From assembly GCF_002198675.1 (NCBI RefSeq), contig NZ_MWLL01000187.1:50344-98264 (forward strand): a stretch of 47,921 bases of DNA. The letters run 5' to 3'. The position numbers were made by a program, and so were the translations under genes. This document shows, one piece after another, positions 10,230-19,218 of the stretch; position 1 is the first letter of the stretch, and each line of letters starts with the position of its first letter. The DNA is from Kineosporia sp. R_H_3. Lineage in GTDB: Bacteria > Actinomycetota > Actinomycetes > Actinomycetales > Kineosporiaceae. The notes below the pieces were generated by a model. That model did not search any database. It was not told where the DNA came from and saw only the letters and a list, made by a program, of their open reading frames with translations.

Positions 10230-12362
10230 CTAGATCCTCCTGAGGTGGAACACGTGGGCGGGCTGGATGTGCGGGTCCAGCCTCACGTAGTTGTACTCGC
10301 CCCACCGGAACGTGTCGCCGGTCATGAGGTCGTGGACCGTGAACGTGTCGCCGTAGTCCATCCCGAGCGCCGGCATGTCGATCTTCACCGTCGTCTCGCG
10401 GGCGCCGTGCGGGTCGAGGTTGACGACGACGACGAGGCAGTCCTCGCGCCCGTTCGGCGAGACGTCGGCGGTGAGCCGGCGGGAGTAGACGAGCGTGTGG
10501 TCGTCGTGGGCCTCGTGGAACGTCGTCCCGCGCAGCTGCTGCAGGGCGGGGTGGTCGCGCCGGGCCTGGTTGAGCCGCGTGATGTACCCGGCGATGGAGC
10601 GTCCCTCGTTGGCGCCGCCGTGCTCGTAGCTGGCCCAGTCCCGCGGCCGGTACTGGTACTTCTCGCTGTCGAGGTACTCCTCGCTGCCGTGCCGGACGGC
10701 GACGTGCTCGCACAGCTCGTACCCCGAGTACATGCCCCAGCAGGGCGACAGGGTCGAGGCGAGGACGGCGCGCAGCTTGAACGCGGCCGGCCCGCCGTAC
10801 TGGAGGAACTCGTGGAGGATGTCCGGGGTGTTCGGCCAGAAGTTCGGCCGCATGTAGGCCGCGGACTCGCCCTGGAGCTCCTCGACGTACTCGGCGATCT
10901 CGGTCTTCGACGTCCGCCACGTGAAGTACGTGTACGACTGCTGGAAGCCGATCTTCCCGAGCGTGTGCATCATCGCCGGCCGGGTGAAGGCCTCCGCGAG
11001 GAACATGACGTCCGGGTGCCGGTCGTTGACGATCCCGATGAGCCACTCCCAGAACTCGACGGGCTTGGTGTGCGGGTTGTCCACCCGGAACACCTGCACG
11101 CCGTGCGAGATCCAGTACTCGACGACCCGCAGGATCTCCTCGCGGATGCCCACCGGGTCGTTGTCGAAGTTCAGCGGGTAGATGTCCTGGTACTTCTTCG
11201 GCGGGTTCTCGGCGTAGGCGATCGAGCCGTCGGCGCGCGTGGTGAACCACTCGGGGTGCTCACGGGCCCAGGGGTGATCCGGGGCGCACTGCAGGGCGAG
11301 GTCGAGGGCGACCTCGAGCCCGTTCTCCCGCGCGGTCGCGACGAAGTGGTCGAAGTCGTCGATCGTGCCGAGGTCCGGGTGGACGGCGTCGTGCCCGCCC
11401 TCGTCGGAGCCGATCGCCCACGGCACGCCCGGGTCCTGCGGGCCGGGGTTCAGGGTGTTGTTCGGGCCCTTGCGGTTGACCCGGCCCACGGGGTGGATCG
11501 GGGGCAGGTAGACGATGTCGAAGCCCATCGAGGCGATGACGGGCAGCCGCGCCTCGGCCTCGCGGAAGGTGCCCGAGTGCCAGGTCTGGGTCTCCTCGTC
11601 GAAGCGGGCGCCCTCGGAGCGGGGGAACAGCTCGTACCAGGAGGAGAAGAGCGCGAGCCGCCGCTCGACGCGCAGCGTGTACGTCGCGGACGCCGACACG
11701 AGGTCGCGCAGCGGGCTGCGGGTCAGCGCGAGCTCCACCTCGGGGGAGGTCCCGGCGGCGAGGCGGGCCTGCGCCGGGCGGTCGGTGTCGCGCAGCGCCG
11801 TGATGGCGTCCCGCAGGACGCGGGCGTCGCCGATCGCCGGGCCGGCCTCGTCGAGCGCGCGCTCGAGGACGCGGGCGCCCTCCTCGAGCATGAGCTCGAC
11901 GTCCTGCTCGGCGGCGACCTTGATGACGGCGTTGTGCTCCCACGTGGCGTAGGGGTCGCTCCAGCCCTCGACGCGGAACGTCCAGACGCCCTGCCGGTCG
12001 GGGACGACGGTCGCGCCCCAGCGGTCGGTGCCCGGGGCGAGCGGGACCATCCGCACCCGGGCCGCCTCGGCGCCGTCCGGGTCGACGAGGACCGCCGTCG
12101 CGGCGACCGCGTCGTGGCCCTCGCGGAAGACCGTGGCCTCGACGGGGACCGGCTCGCCGACGACGGCCTTGGCCGGCCAGCGGCCGCCGTCCACGACGGG
12201 CGTCACCGCGAGCACGGGGATCCGGCCGACGACCGGGGTGCCGGGTGCGGTCGGGCGGACCGGGGACGCGACGGGGGCGGTCACGGGCGACGGCGCCGCG
12301 GTGCCCGACGTGGCCACGACGGGAGCGACCGTCCCCTGCATGCTCGCTACTGCCTCGGTCAT
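10230..12362 (-). CDS. glgE: Maltosyltransferase (alpha-1,4-glucan:maltose-1-phosphate)
   Basis: A 710-aa GH13_3 enzyme that extends alpha-1,4-glucan from maltose-1-phosphate, the defining step of the GlgE pathway. After an Ala/Pro/Thr/Val-rich leader of about 45 residues comes the N-terminal beta domain (GRIPVLAVTPVVDGGRWPAK). The barrel follows: VFRVDNPHTKPVEFWEWLI (nucleophile Asp), VMFLAEAFTRP (acid Glu), YVEELQ and a GMYSGYELCE block. It is the first gene of the glgE-treS-mak operon. ATG at 12362 follows a weak TGAGG; ATG at 12341 is an alternative that shortens the leader by 7 residues. Confidence 0.96.
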   Translation of the reverse strand: MTEAVASMQGTVAPVVATSGTAAPSPVTAPVASPVRPTAPGTPVVGRIPVLAVTPVVDGGRWPAKAVVGEPVPVEATVFREGHDAVAATAVLVDPDGAEAARVRMVPLAPGTDRWGATVVPDRQGVWTFRVEGWSDPYATWEHNAVIKVAAEQDVELMLEEGARVLERALDEAGPAIGDARVLRDAITALRDTDRPAQARLAAGTSPEVELALTRSPLRDLVSASATYTLRVERRLALFSSWYELFPRSEGARFDEETQTWHSGTFREAEARLPVIASMGFDIVYLPPIHPVGRVNRKGPNNTLNPGPQDPGVPWAIGSDEGGHDAVHPDLGTIDDFDHFVATARENGLEVALDLALQCAPDHPWAREHPEWFTTRADGSIAYAENPPKKYQDIYPLNFDNDPVGIREEILRVVEYWISHGVQVFRVDNPHTKPVEFWEWLIGIVNDRHPDVMFLAEAFTRPAMMHTLGKIGFQQSYTYFTWRTSKTEIAEYVEELQGESAAYMRPNFWPNTPDILHEFLQYGGPAAFKLRAVLASTLSPCWGMYSGYELCEHVAVRHGSEEYLDSEKYQYRPRDWASYEHGGANEGRSIAGYITRLNQARRDHPALQQLRGTTFHEAHDDHTLVYSRRLTADVSPNGREDCLVVVVNLDPHGARETTVKIDMPALGMDYGDTFTVHDLMTGDTFRWGEYNYVRLDPHIQPAHVFHLRRI

Positions 12363-12700
12363 GTCTCAACCTCACCACTGCTGTCGGCGGGGTGCAGCCG
12401 CACCCGCGCGTCGTCCTGCGGCCGTCGGGGCCGTCGCCGGAAACACTCGACACGTCCGGCCCGGAACTTCACCTGTCGCCCGGGCGGAGTCTTGACACCG
12501 CCGGGACGGGGTGCCCGACGCGGGGGCGTCGGGACCGGGATGGTCGTGGTGGAGAGGTCGGACGACAGCGAATTACGTTCCGTCGAAGTCTTCGATACTG
12601 ATAGTCACGGATTGCGGTCGAGCACTCCTCGGGGCAGGGCCGTTCGGGGGCTCTCGACGCGCACCGTCACCGTCCCGAAACGTACCGGGTCCTGCGGTGT

Positions 12701-12716
12701 GGGCAAACGCTTACAG
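12701..12716 (+). promoter_or_regulatory. LacI-type operator-like site
   Basis: GGGCAAACGCTTACAG has the central CG and flanking AAA/CTT pattern of LacI-family operators, with imperfect symmetry. It lies about 90 bp upstream of the TACGCT box of glgP, in the glucan-gene promoter region. No LacI gene is present in the window. Confidence 0.3.
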
Positions 12717-12802
12717 ACAGCGAGTCTGAGGGGGGTCCGCGCGGTGCTCCCGGGGTGGCTCCGCCGGGCTCGTCGCGCTCCGTTCGCGGGCGTCACCTCC
12801 CG

Positions 12803-12808
12803 TACGCT
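12803..12808 (+). promoter_or_regulatory. -10-like box of glgP
   Basis: TACGCT followed by 7 nt and the GTG start of glgP. No ribosome-binding site is visible in between, so the transcript is probably leaderless. Confidence 0.5.
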
Positions 12809-12815
12809 GCGTGCC

Positions 12816-15374
12816 GTGAGAGCCATCCGTCGCTTCACCGTCCGTACCGTGCTGCCCGGGCCCATCGCCGCGCTCGGGGACCTCGCGAGCAACCTGCGCT
12901 GGTCCTGGCACCCGCCGACGTGCGACCTCTTCGCGTCGCTCGACCCGCAGCGGTGGGAGTCCTCGGAGCACGACCCGGTCGCGCTGCTCGGTGCGCTCTC
13001 GCCGGAGGAGCTCGACGCCCTCGCCGCCGACCCGCAGTTCGTCGCCCGGGTCGCCGCGGCCGCGCAGGACCTGCAGACCTACCTCACCGAGCCGCGCTGG
13101 TACCAGCGCCTCGGTGACGGCGTGCCGGCGTCCGTCGCCTACTTCTCGCCCGAGTTCGGCATCACCGCCGTCCTGCCGCAGTACTCCGGCGGTCTCGGCA
13201 TCCTCGCCGGGGACCACCTCAAGACCGCGAGCGACCTCGGCGTCCCGGTCGTCGGCGTCGGCCTGCTCTACCGGCACGGCTACTTCGAGCAGTCGCTGTC
13301 CCGCGAGGGCTGGCAGACCGAGACCTACCCGGTGCTGGACCCGGACGAGCTGCCGCTCGCGCTGCTGCGCGAGGCGGACGGCAGCCCGTGCCACGTGACC
13401 GTGGGGCTGCCGGGCGGCCGGGTGCTCACCGCGCACGTCTGGAAGGCGCAGGTCGGCCGGGTGCCGCTGCTCCTGCTCGACTCGAACGTCGAGGAGAACG
13501 ACGAGGCCGCGCGCGGCATCACCGACCGGCTCTACGGCGGCGGCGGGGAGCACCGGCTCCAGCAGGAGATGCTGCTCGGCATCGGCGGCGTGCGCGCCGT
13601 CCGGGTGTGGCAGCGGCTCACCGGGGCCCCGGCCCCGGCGGTCTACCACACGAACGAGGGGCACGCGGGCTTCCTCGGCCTGGAGCGGATCCGCGAGCTC
13701 GTCGGGTCCGGGCTGACCTTCGACGAGGCCGTCGAGGCCGTCCGCGCGGGCACCGTCTTCACGACCCACACCCCGGTGCCCGCGGGCATCGACCGGTTCG
13801 GCCGCGACCAGATGGAGATCTTCTTCGGCGGCGACAACTCGGTGCCGGGCGTGCCCGTCGACCGGATCCTCGCGCTCGGCGCCGAGGACTACCCCGGCGG
13901 CGACGCCGGCGTGTTCAACATGGCGGTCATGGGCCTGCGGCTCGCGCAGCGCGCCAACGGGGTGAGCCGGCTGCACGGCGTCGTGAGCCGCGAGATGTTC
14001 GACGGCCTGTGGCCGGGCTTCGACCCGGCCGAGGTGCCGATCGCGTCGATCACGAACGGCGTCCACGCCCCGACCTGGGTCGACCGCCGCGTCGTCGAGC
14101 TCGGCGAGAAGTTCATCGGGCCGCAGATCACCCAGGACGCGCGCGGCTGGGAGGGCGTCGACCAGGTGCCGGACGAGGAGATCTGGTCGGTGCGCCGGCA
14201 GCTGCGCTCCTCGCTCGTCGACGAGGCGCGGTCGCGCGTGCGGTCCTCGTGGCTGCGGCGCGGGGCGAGCCCGGCCGAGCTCGGCTGGGTCGACCAGGTG
14301 CTCGACCCCGACGTCCTGACGATCGGCTTCGCCCGCCGGGTGCCGACGTACAAGCGCCTGACGCTCATGCTGCGCGACCCCGACCGGCTGCGCCGCCTGC
14401 TGCTGCACCCGGACCGCCCCGTCCAGCTCGTCATCGCCGGCAAGTCCCACCCCGCGGACGACCACGGAAAGCGGCTCATCCAGCAGATGGTCCGCTTCGC
14501 CGACGACCCGGCCGTGCGGCACCGGATCGCCTTCCTCCCGAACTACGACATCGCCATGGCCCAGTCGCTCTACCCGGGCTGCGACGTGTGGCTCAACAAC
14601 CCGCTGCGCCCGTTCGAGGCCTGCGGGACGTCGGGGATGAAGTCCGCGCTCAACGGCGGCCTCAACCTGTCGATCCTCGACGGCTGGTGGGACGAGTGGT
14701 ACGACGGCGAGAACGGCTGGGCGATCCCCACCGCCGACGGCGTCGACGACCCGGAGCACCGCGACGACCTCGAGGCCGCCGCGCTCTACGACATCATCGA
14801 GGGCTCGGTCGCGCCGCGGTTCTACGACCGCGACGACCGCGGCATGCCGACCCGCTGGCTCGAGATGGTCCGGCACACGCTCGCCTCGCTCGGCCCGAAG
14901 GTGCTCGCGAGCCGGATGGTCGCCGACTACGTGACCCAGCTCTACGTGCCCGCTGCGGACGCCGCGCGCGCCACGACCCCCGAGGCCGCGAAGGCGCTGG
15001 CCGGCTTCAAGTCGCGGGTCCGGCAGCACTGGCCGTCGGTCCGGGTCGACCACGTCGAGTCGGACGGCGTGAGCGACAGCCCGCAGGTCGGTGACGCGGT
15101 CGTCGTCCGCGCCTTCGTCTCGCTCGGCGAGCTCACGCCGGACGACGTCGAGGTCCAGGTCGTCCACGGCCGCGTCACGCCGTCCGACACCCTCGTCGAC
15201 ACGGTCACCGCGACCCTGCGGCACGCCGAGACGTACGAGGCCGGCCGGCACCGCTTCGACGGGGCGCTCACGCTGCGCCGCACGGGCCCGTTCGGCTACA
15301 CGGTCCGCGTGCTCCCGCGCACCGACCTGCTCGCCGGCCCGGCCGAGCTGGGCCTGGTGACGAACGCGGGCTGA
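12816..15374 (+). CDS. glgP: Alpha-glucan (glycogen/maltodextrin) phosphorylase
   Basis: An 852-aa GT35 phosphorylase releasing glucose-1-phosphate from alpha-1,4-glucan. It is the long actinobacterial form with an N-terminal DUF3417-like region (ASNLRWSWHPPTCDLFASLDP). The core follows: YFSPEFGITAVLPQYSGGLG, VYHTNEGHAGFL, TTHTPVPAGIDRF and RVPTYKRLTLM. The PLP lysine is K609 in CGTSGMKSALNGGLNLS. The C-terminal tail includes a beta-type extension (FVSLGELTPDDVEVQVVHG). GTG at 12816 fits the start of homologues and the TACGCT box. It diverges from glgE, so synthesis and breakdown genes share one promoter region. It ends 9 bp from the convergent glgX stop. Confidence 0.95.
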   Translation: MRAIRRFTVRTVLPGPIAALGDLASNLRWSWHPPTCDLFASLDPQRWESSEHDPVALLGALSPEELDALAADPQFVARVAAAAQDLQTYLTEPRWYQRLGDGVPASVAYFSPEFGITAVLPQYSGGLGILAGDHLKTASDLGVPVVGVGLLYRHGYFEQSLSREGWQTETYPVLDPDELPLALLREADGSPCHVTVGLPGGRVLTAHVWKAQVGRVPLLLLDSNVEENDEAARGITDRLYGGGGEHRLQQEMLLGIGGVRAVRVWQRLTGAPAPAVYHTNEGHAGFLGLERIRELVGSGLTFDEAVEAVRAGTVFTTHTPVPAGIDRFGRDQMEIFFGGDNSVPGVPVDRILALGAEDYPGGDAGVFNMAVMGLRLAQRANGVSRLHGVVSREMFDGLWPGFDPAEVPIASITNGVHAPTWVDRRVVELGEKFIGPQITQDARGWEGVDQVPDEEIWSVRRQLRSSLVDEARSRVRSSWLRRGASPAELGWVDQVLDPDVLTIGFARRVPTYKRLTLMLRDPDRLRRLLLHPDRPVQLVIAGKSHPADDHGKRLIQQMVRFADDPAVRHRIAFLPNYDIAMAQSLYPGCDVWLNNPLRPFEACGTSGMKSALNGGLNLSILDGWWDEWYDGENGWAIPTADGVDDPEHRDDLEAAALYDIIEGSVAPRFYDRDDRGMPTRWLEMVRHTLASLGPKVLASRMVADYVTQLYVPAADAARATTPEAAKALAGFKSRVRQHWPSVRVDHVESDGVSDSPQVGDAVVVRAFVSLGELTPDDVEVQVVHGRVTPSDTLVDTVTATLRHAETYEAGRHRFDGALTLRRTGPFGYTVRVLPRTDLLAGPAELGLVTNAG

Positions 15375-15383
15375 CCCGGGGCC

Positions 15384-17564
15384 TCAGCCCTGGCGCAGGT
15401 GGCGGTGCGAGGCGTAGACCCGCATGCTGCTCGCGCCGACGGTGACCGTGCTGCCGCCGAGGACCTCCGCGCCCTGCTCGGCCGCCGGCTGCGGGCGCTC
15501 GGTCGCGCTGTCCCACAGCAGGCGGTAGCGGCGGGCCCAGGGCCGGCCCGGGAGGACGACGTCGACCGGTTCGGGGGCGCCCTGGACGACGACGAGCAGC
15601 GAGCCGTCGGTGTGCTCGCCGAAGCCGTCGGGGACGACGGCGTGCAGGTACATGAGGAGCACCCGCTGGTCGGGGTCGTGCCAGCGCTCGTGCTCCATCT
15701 CGGTGCCGTCCGCGGCGAACCAGGCGAGGTCCTTGGTGCCCCAGGCGTGCACCGGCCGGCCGGCGAAGAACCGGTCCTGGCGCAGCACCGGGTACTCGCG
15801 GCGCAGGGCGAGCAGGTGCCGGGTCGTCGCGAGCAGGTCCTCCTGCCAGCCGGCGAGGCGCCAGTCGACCCAGGAGATCTCGTTGTCCTGGCAGTACGGG
15901 TTGTTGTTGCCGCCCTGGGTGCGGCCGAGCTCGTCGCCGGCCACGATCATCGGGACGCCCGTGGCGAGCAGCAGCGTGCCGAGCAGGTTGCGGGCCGCGC
16001 GGCGGCGGGCGGCGAGGACCGCGGGGTCGTCGGTCGCGCCCTCGACGCCGTGGTTCCACGACCGGTTGTCGGACGCGCCGTCCCGGTCGTCCTCGCCGTT
16101 GCCGAGGTTGTGCTTGACGTCGTAGGCCGTCGCGTCGTGCAGCGTGAAGCCGTCGTGGGCGGTGACGAAGTTCAGCGACGCCAGCGGGCCACGACCCGCC
16201 GAGAAGACGTCCGCCGAGCCGGCGAGCCGGGTCGCGAGGTCGCGGACGCCGCCGCCGGACTGGCCCTGGGCGACCCGCCGGCCGCCGGTCAGCCAGAAGT
16301 CGCGCACGCTGTCCCGGAAGCGGTCGTTCCACTCCGCGAACGGCGGCGGGAACTGGCCGGTCCGCCAGCCGTGCGGGCCGACGTCCCAGGGCTCCGCGAT
16401 GAGCTTGGCCGCGCCGACGACCGGGTCGGCCCGCGCGGCGACGAGGAAGGGGTGGTCCGGGTCGTAGCCCTCGCGCCCGCGCGCGAGCGTCGTCGCGAGG
16501 TCGAACCGGAAGCCGTCGACGTGCATCTCCTGGAGCCAGTACCGCAGCGAGTCCAGCGTGAGCTGGACGACGCGCGGCTCCCGGAAGTCGAGGCTGTTGC
16601 CGCAGCCGGTGGTGTCGACGTGCGCGCCGTGGCCGTCGAGGCGGTAGTACGTCGCGTGGTCGAGGCCGCGGAACGACAGGCTCGGCCCGTCGTTGCCGGC
16701 CTCGCACGTGTGGTTGTAGACGACGTCGAGGACGACCTCGATGCCCGCCTCGTGGAGCAGCCGGACCATGCCCTTGAACTCGTCGACGACGTCGAGCGGG
16801 TCCTTCGCGGCGGCGTAGCCCGGGTGCGGCGCGAAGAAGCCGAGCGTCGAGTAGCCCCAGTAGTTCGGCAGGCCGCGCCGGGCGAGCTGGGGCTCGTCGC
16901 CGATCGCGTGCACGGGCAGCAGCTCGAGCGTCGTCACCCCGAGCGAGCGCAGGTGCTCGACCGTCGCCGGGTGCGCGAGGCCGGCGTACGTGCCGCGCAG
17001 GTGCTCGGGGACGCCGGGCAGCAGCCGGGTCAGCCCGCGGACGTGCGCCTCGTAGACGACGGTGTCGGCCCACGGCACCCCGGGCGGGGCGTCGCCGCCC
17101 CAGTCGAAGGGGTTCGGGCCGACGACGCCGAGCGGCGCGTACGGCGCGGAGTCGCGCGGGTCGGCGACGTCCGGCTCGCCCTCGAGGGTCGCGCCGACGG
17201 TGTGGCCGAACAGCTCCGGCACGAGCCGCAGCGGGCCGTCGACGACGCGGGCGTACGGGTCGAGCAGGAGCTTGGCCGGGTTGTGCCGGTGCCCGCGGGC
17301 GGGCTCCCAGCGGCCGTGCACCCGCAGCCCGTACCGGGTGCCGACGGGGACGTCCGGGACGAACGCGTGCCACACGCCGTGGGTCGTCCCGGTCAGGGAG
17401 ACCCGGCGCTCGGTGACGGCGGGCGGGGCCCCCGGACCGGCGTCGGAGCGGTCGACGAGGCACAGCTCGACCGCCTCCGCGTGGAGCGCGACGACGGCCA
17501 CGTCGACCCCGCCGCCGCGGGGGTGGACCCCGAGGCGGTGGAGGCGGGCGTGTGGCGTCGGCAC
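15384..17564 (-). CDS. glgX: Glycogen debranching enzyme (isoamylase type)
   Basis: A 726-aa GH13 debranching enzyme hydrolysing alpha-1,6 branches, especially of phosphorylase-limited glucan, and so a partner of the convergent glgP. The CBM48 N-terminus is followed by LDVVYNHTCEAGNDGPSLSF (region I), VDGFRFDLATTL (nucleophile Asp), LIAEPWDVG (acid Glu) and NFVTAHDGFTLHDATAYD (third Asp), all diagnostic of GlgX/TreX. GRTQGGNNNPYCQDNEISW is also family-typical. The GTG start at 17564 has CAGACT 6 nt upstream on the minus strand. A TreX assignment within a TreXYZ pathway is less likely because no treY or treZ is nearby. Confidence 0.95.
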   Translation of the reverse strand: MPTPHARLHRLGVHPRGGGVDVAVVALHAEAVELCLVDRSDAGPGAPPAVTERRVSLTGTTHGVWHAFVPDVPVGTRYGLRVHGRWEPARGHRHNPAKLLLDPYARVVDGPLRLVPELFGHTVGATLEGEPDVADPRDSAPYAPLGVVGPNPFDWGGDAPPGVPWADTVVYEAHVRGLTRLLPGVPEHLRGTYAGLAHPATVEHLRSLGVTTLELLPVHAIGDEPQLARRGLPNYWGYSTLGFFAPHPGYAAAKDPLDVVDEFKGMVRLLHEAGIEVVLDVVYNHTCEAGNDGPSLSFRGLDHATYYRLDGHGAHVDTTGCGNSLDFREPRVVQLTLDSLRYWLQEMHVDGFRFDLATTLARGREGYDPDHPFLVAARADPVVGAAKLIAEPWDVGPHGWRTGQFPPPFAEWNDRFRDSVRDFWLTGGRRVAQGQSGGGVRDLATRLAGSADVFSAGRGPLASLNFVTAHDGFTLHDATAYDVKHNLGNGEDDRDGASDNRSWNHGVEGATDDPAVLAARRRAARNLLGTLLLATGVPMIVAGDELGRTQGGNNNPYCQDNEISWVDWRLAGWQEDLLATTRHLLALRREYPVLRQDRFFAGRPVHAWGTKDLAWFAADGTEMEHERWHDPDQRVLLMYLHAVVPDGFGEHTDGSLLVVVQGAPEPVDVVLPGRPWARRYRLLWDSATERPQPAAEQGAEVLGGSTVTVGASSMRVYASHRHLRQG

Positions 17565-17570
17565 GTGCGC

Positions 17571-17576
17571 AGTCTG
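17571..17576 (-). promoter_or_regulatory. -10-like box of glgX
   Basis: CAGACT on the minus strand, 6 nt before the GTG start, with no Shine-Dalgarno sequence in between. It is back-to-back with the promoter of the gene at 17641. Confidence 0.45.
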
Positions 17577-17628
17577 CCGGAACGCCCCGACGACTGCGCC
17601 GCCGCGTCGCCCTCACGCGTGTCGGCGA

Positions 17629-17634
17629 TAGGTT
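17629..17634 (+). promoter_or_regulatory. -10-like box of the YbjN-family gene
   Basis: TAGGTT followed by GGGGGC and the GTG at 17641. The geometry is that of a leaderless start. Confidence 0.55.
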
Positions 17635-17640
17635 GGGGGC

Positions 17641-18093
17641 GTGAGCGACCCGACGTCCCTGCCCAGCTTCCCGCCGCCCATGGACGAGCACCCGCTGCGC
17701 GGCCGCGTGCTCGACGCGCTCCTCGACGAGGGCTTCCGCCCGTCGATCGACGAGGACGGCGACGTCGCGTTCAAGGCCCAGGGCCAGCAGGTCTTCGTCC
17801 GCTGCATCGACACCCAGCCGCCGCTCATGCGGGTCTTCGGGCAGTGGCTCGTCGGGGACGACGTCCCCGGTGACGAGCTCGACCGGCTGCGCGCCGCGAA
17901 CGCCGTCACGGGTGCGCTCAACCTCGTGAAGACCACCGTCCACGACGGCCGGCTCGTCGTCGCCGTCGACCTCGTCGTCAGCGAGGGGCTCGACCTGCGC
18001 TCGCTGCTCGGCGCGACGATCGACGCGGTCCTCGGCTCGGTGCAGACCTGGCACGCGACGCTGCGGGAGATGACCGGCACGACCGGCGAGTGA
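17641..18093 (+). CDS. YbjN domain-containing protein
   Basis: A 150-aa cytoplasmic protein with the alpha/beta fold of YbjN/type III chaperone-like proteins: LDALLDEGFRPSIDEDGDVAFKAQGQQVFVRC (helix and paired strands), LRAANAVTGALNLVKTTVHDGRLVVAVDLVV, and a C-terminal helix around LLGATIDAVLGSVQTWHATL. The family is widespread in Actinobacteria, often with uncertain or sensory-type roles, and has no catalytic motif. It has its own promoter and stands between glgX (divergent) and the enoyl-CoA hydratase gene 88 bp downstream, which may share its transcript. Confidence 0.75.
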   Translation: MSDPTSLPSFPPPMDEHPLRGRVLDALLDEGFRPSIDEDGDVAFKAQGQQVFVRCIDTQPPLMRVFGQWLVGDDVPGDELDRLRAANAVTGALNLVKTTVHDGRLVVAVDLVVSEGLDLRSLLGATIDAVLGSVQTWHATLREMTGTTGE

Positions 18094-18181
18094 CCTACGT
18101 CGCACGATGCCGGCGGCGGCCGTGGAGGGCCGTCGGTAGGCTCGCCGGGACCGCGACGACGCGAGACGGACGGACGATGCT

Positions 18182-19018
18182 GTGAGCGACGAGGCTGTGA
18201 GCGACCAGGGTTCGGAGCAGGGCCCGTCGACCGTGTGGTCGGGCGATCTCGTCCGGCTGGAGGTCGAGGGCGGCATCGGGACGATCCGGCTCGACCGGCC
18301 GAAGATGAACGCCCTCGACGCGGCGATGCAGGAGGAGATCCGCACGGCCGCCGGGCTCGCGGGCGCGAACCCCGCGATCGCCGCCGTCGTCGTCTACGGG
18401 GGGGAGCGGGTCTTCGCGGCCGGGGCCGACATCAAGGAGATGCAGGCCATGTCGTACACCGACATGGTCGCGCGCTCGGGTGCGCTGCAGTCGGCCTTCA
18501 CCGCGGTCGCCACGATCCCCAAGCCGACGGTGGCGGCGATCACCGGCTACGCCCTCGGCGGCGGCTGCGAGCTCGCGCTGTGCTGCGACTTCCGGGTCGT
18601 GGGGGAGTCGGCGAAGCTCGGCCAGCCGGAGATCCTGCTCGGGATCATCCCCGGCGCCGGCGGCACCCAGCGGCTGTCCCGGCTCGTCGGCCCGGCCCGC
18701 GCGAAGGACCTCATCTTCTCCGGCCGCTTCGTCGAGGCCGTCGAGGCGCTCGCGATCGGTCTCGCCGACGAGGTGGTCCCGGACGGCGACGTGTACGCCG
18801 CGGCCCGGGCCCGGGTCGCGCGCTACGTCGGCGGGCCGGCGTTCGCGCTGCGGGCCGCGAAGGAGGCGATCGACCACGGGCTCGACGTCGACCTCGCGAC
18901 CGGCCTCGAGATCGAGCGGCAGCAGTTCGCGGGGCTCTTCGCGACGCGCGACCGGGAGATCGGCATGACGTCGTTCGTCGAGAGCGGTCCCGGGAAGGCC
19001 GTGTTCGAGGGCCGCTGA
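18182..19018 (+). CDS. Enoyl-CoA hydratase/isomerase
   Basis: A 278-aa crotonase-fold enzyme, likely hydrating 2-enoyl-CoA in beta-oxidation. The oxyanion-hole segments are FAAGADIKEM and GYALGGGCELALCCDFRV. Both catalytic glutamates of true hydratases are present, in GGCELA and in QPEILLGIIPGAGGTQRLSR. The Shine-Dalgarno sequence is poor; GTG at 18182 is chosen because a nearby ATG at 18177 runs straight into a stop. Its position before etfBA is functionally sensible, as beta-oxidation delivers electrons to ETF, but a 200-bp gap with its own promoter-like sequence separates them. Confidence 0.92.
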   Translation: MSDEAVSDQGSEQGPSTVWSGDLVRLEVEGGIGTIRLDRPKMNALDAAMQEEIRTAAGLAGANPAIAAVVVYGGERVFAAGADIKEMQAMSYTDMVARSGALQSAFTAVATIPKPTVAAITGYALGGGCELALCCDFRVVGESAKLGQPEILLGIIPGAGGTQRLSRLVGPARAKDLIFSGRFVEAVEALAIGLADEVVPDGDVYAAARARVARYVGGPAFALRAAKEAIDHGLDVDLATGLEIERQQFAGLFATRDREIGMTSFVESGPGKAVFEGR

Positions 19019-19124
19019 GACACTGGGAGGCGTCCGGTCCGTGGCGGCGGGAAAGGCTGCGCCGTGCGGGTGGATGCGTGCCGTGGGTCACAGCGTTCGG
19101 GTCGAAGCGGGAGCTACTCGTCGG

Positions 19125-19131
19125 TAACAAT
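19125..19131 (+). promoter_or_regulatory. Possible -10 element upstream of etfB
   Basis: TAACAAT is one of the few AT-rich heptamers in the 200-bp gap before etfB. It lies about 90 nt before the ATG, which would give a substantial 5' leader. No convincing -35 element is seen. Confidence 0.3.
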
Positions 19132-19218
19132 AGTCAGGTCTGCGCGGACGCCGGTCCGCCGTGACGAGACGTCGGTCCGCCGCCAGGCGGCCGTTGAGCC
19201 AGGAGGTCGGGCAGGAGC

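Larger units (their letters stand above)
12363..12815. promoter_or_regulatory. Divergent promoter region between glgE and glgP
   Basis: This gene-free stretch of 453 bp separates the divergent glgE and glgP genes. It is AT-richer than its surroundings around 12568-12605. It contains two partial palindromes, CCCGAAACGTACCGGG at 12675-12690 and GGGCAAACGCTTACAG at 12701-12716, which are plausible regulator sites, and a TACGCT -10-like box at 12803-12808. I see no gene or RNA in it. Confidence 0.6.

Noticed and set aside
12711-15251. Long minus-strand frame across glgP
   Set aside because: It is a mirror of glgP codon bias with no recognisable motif.
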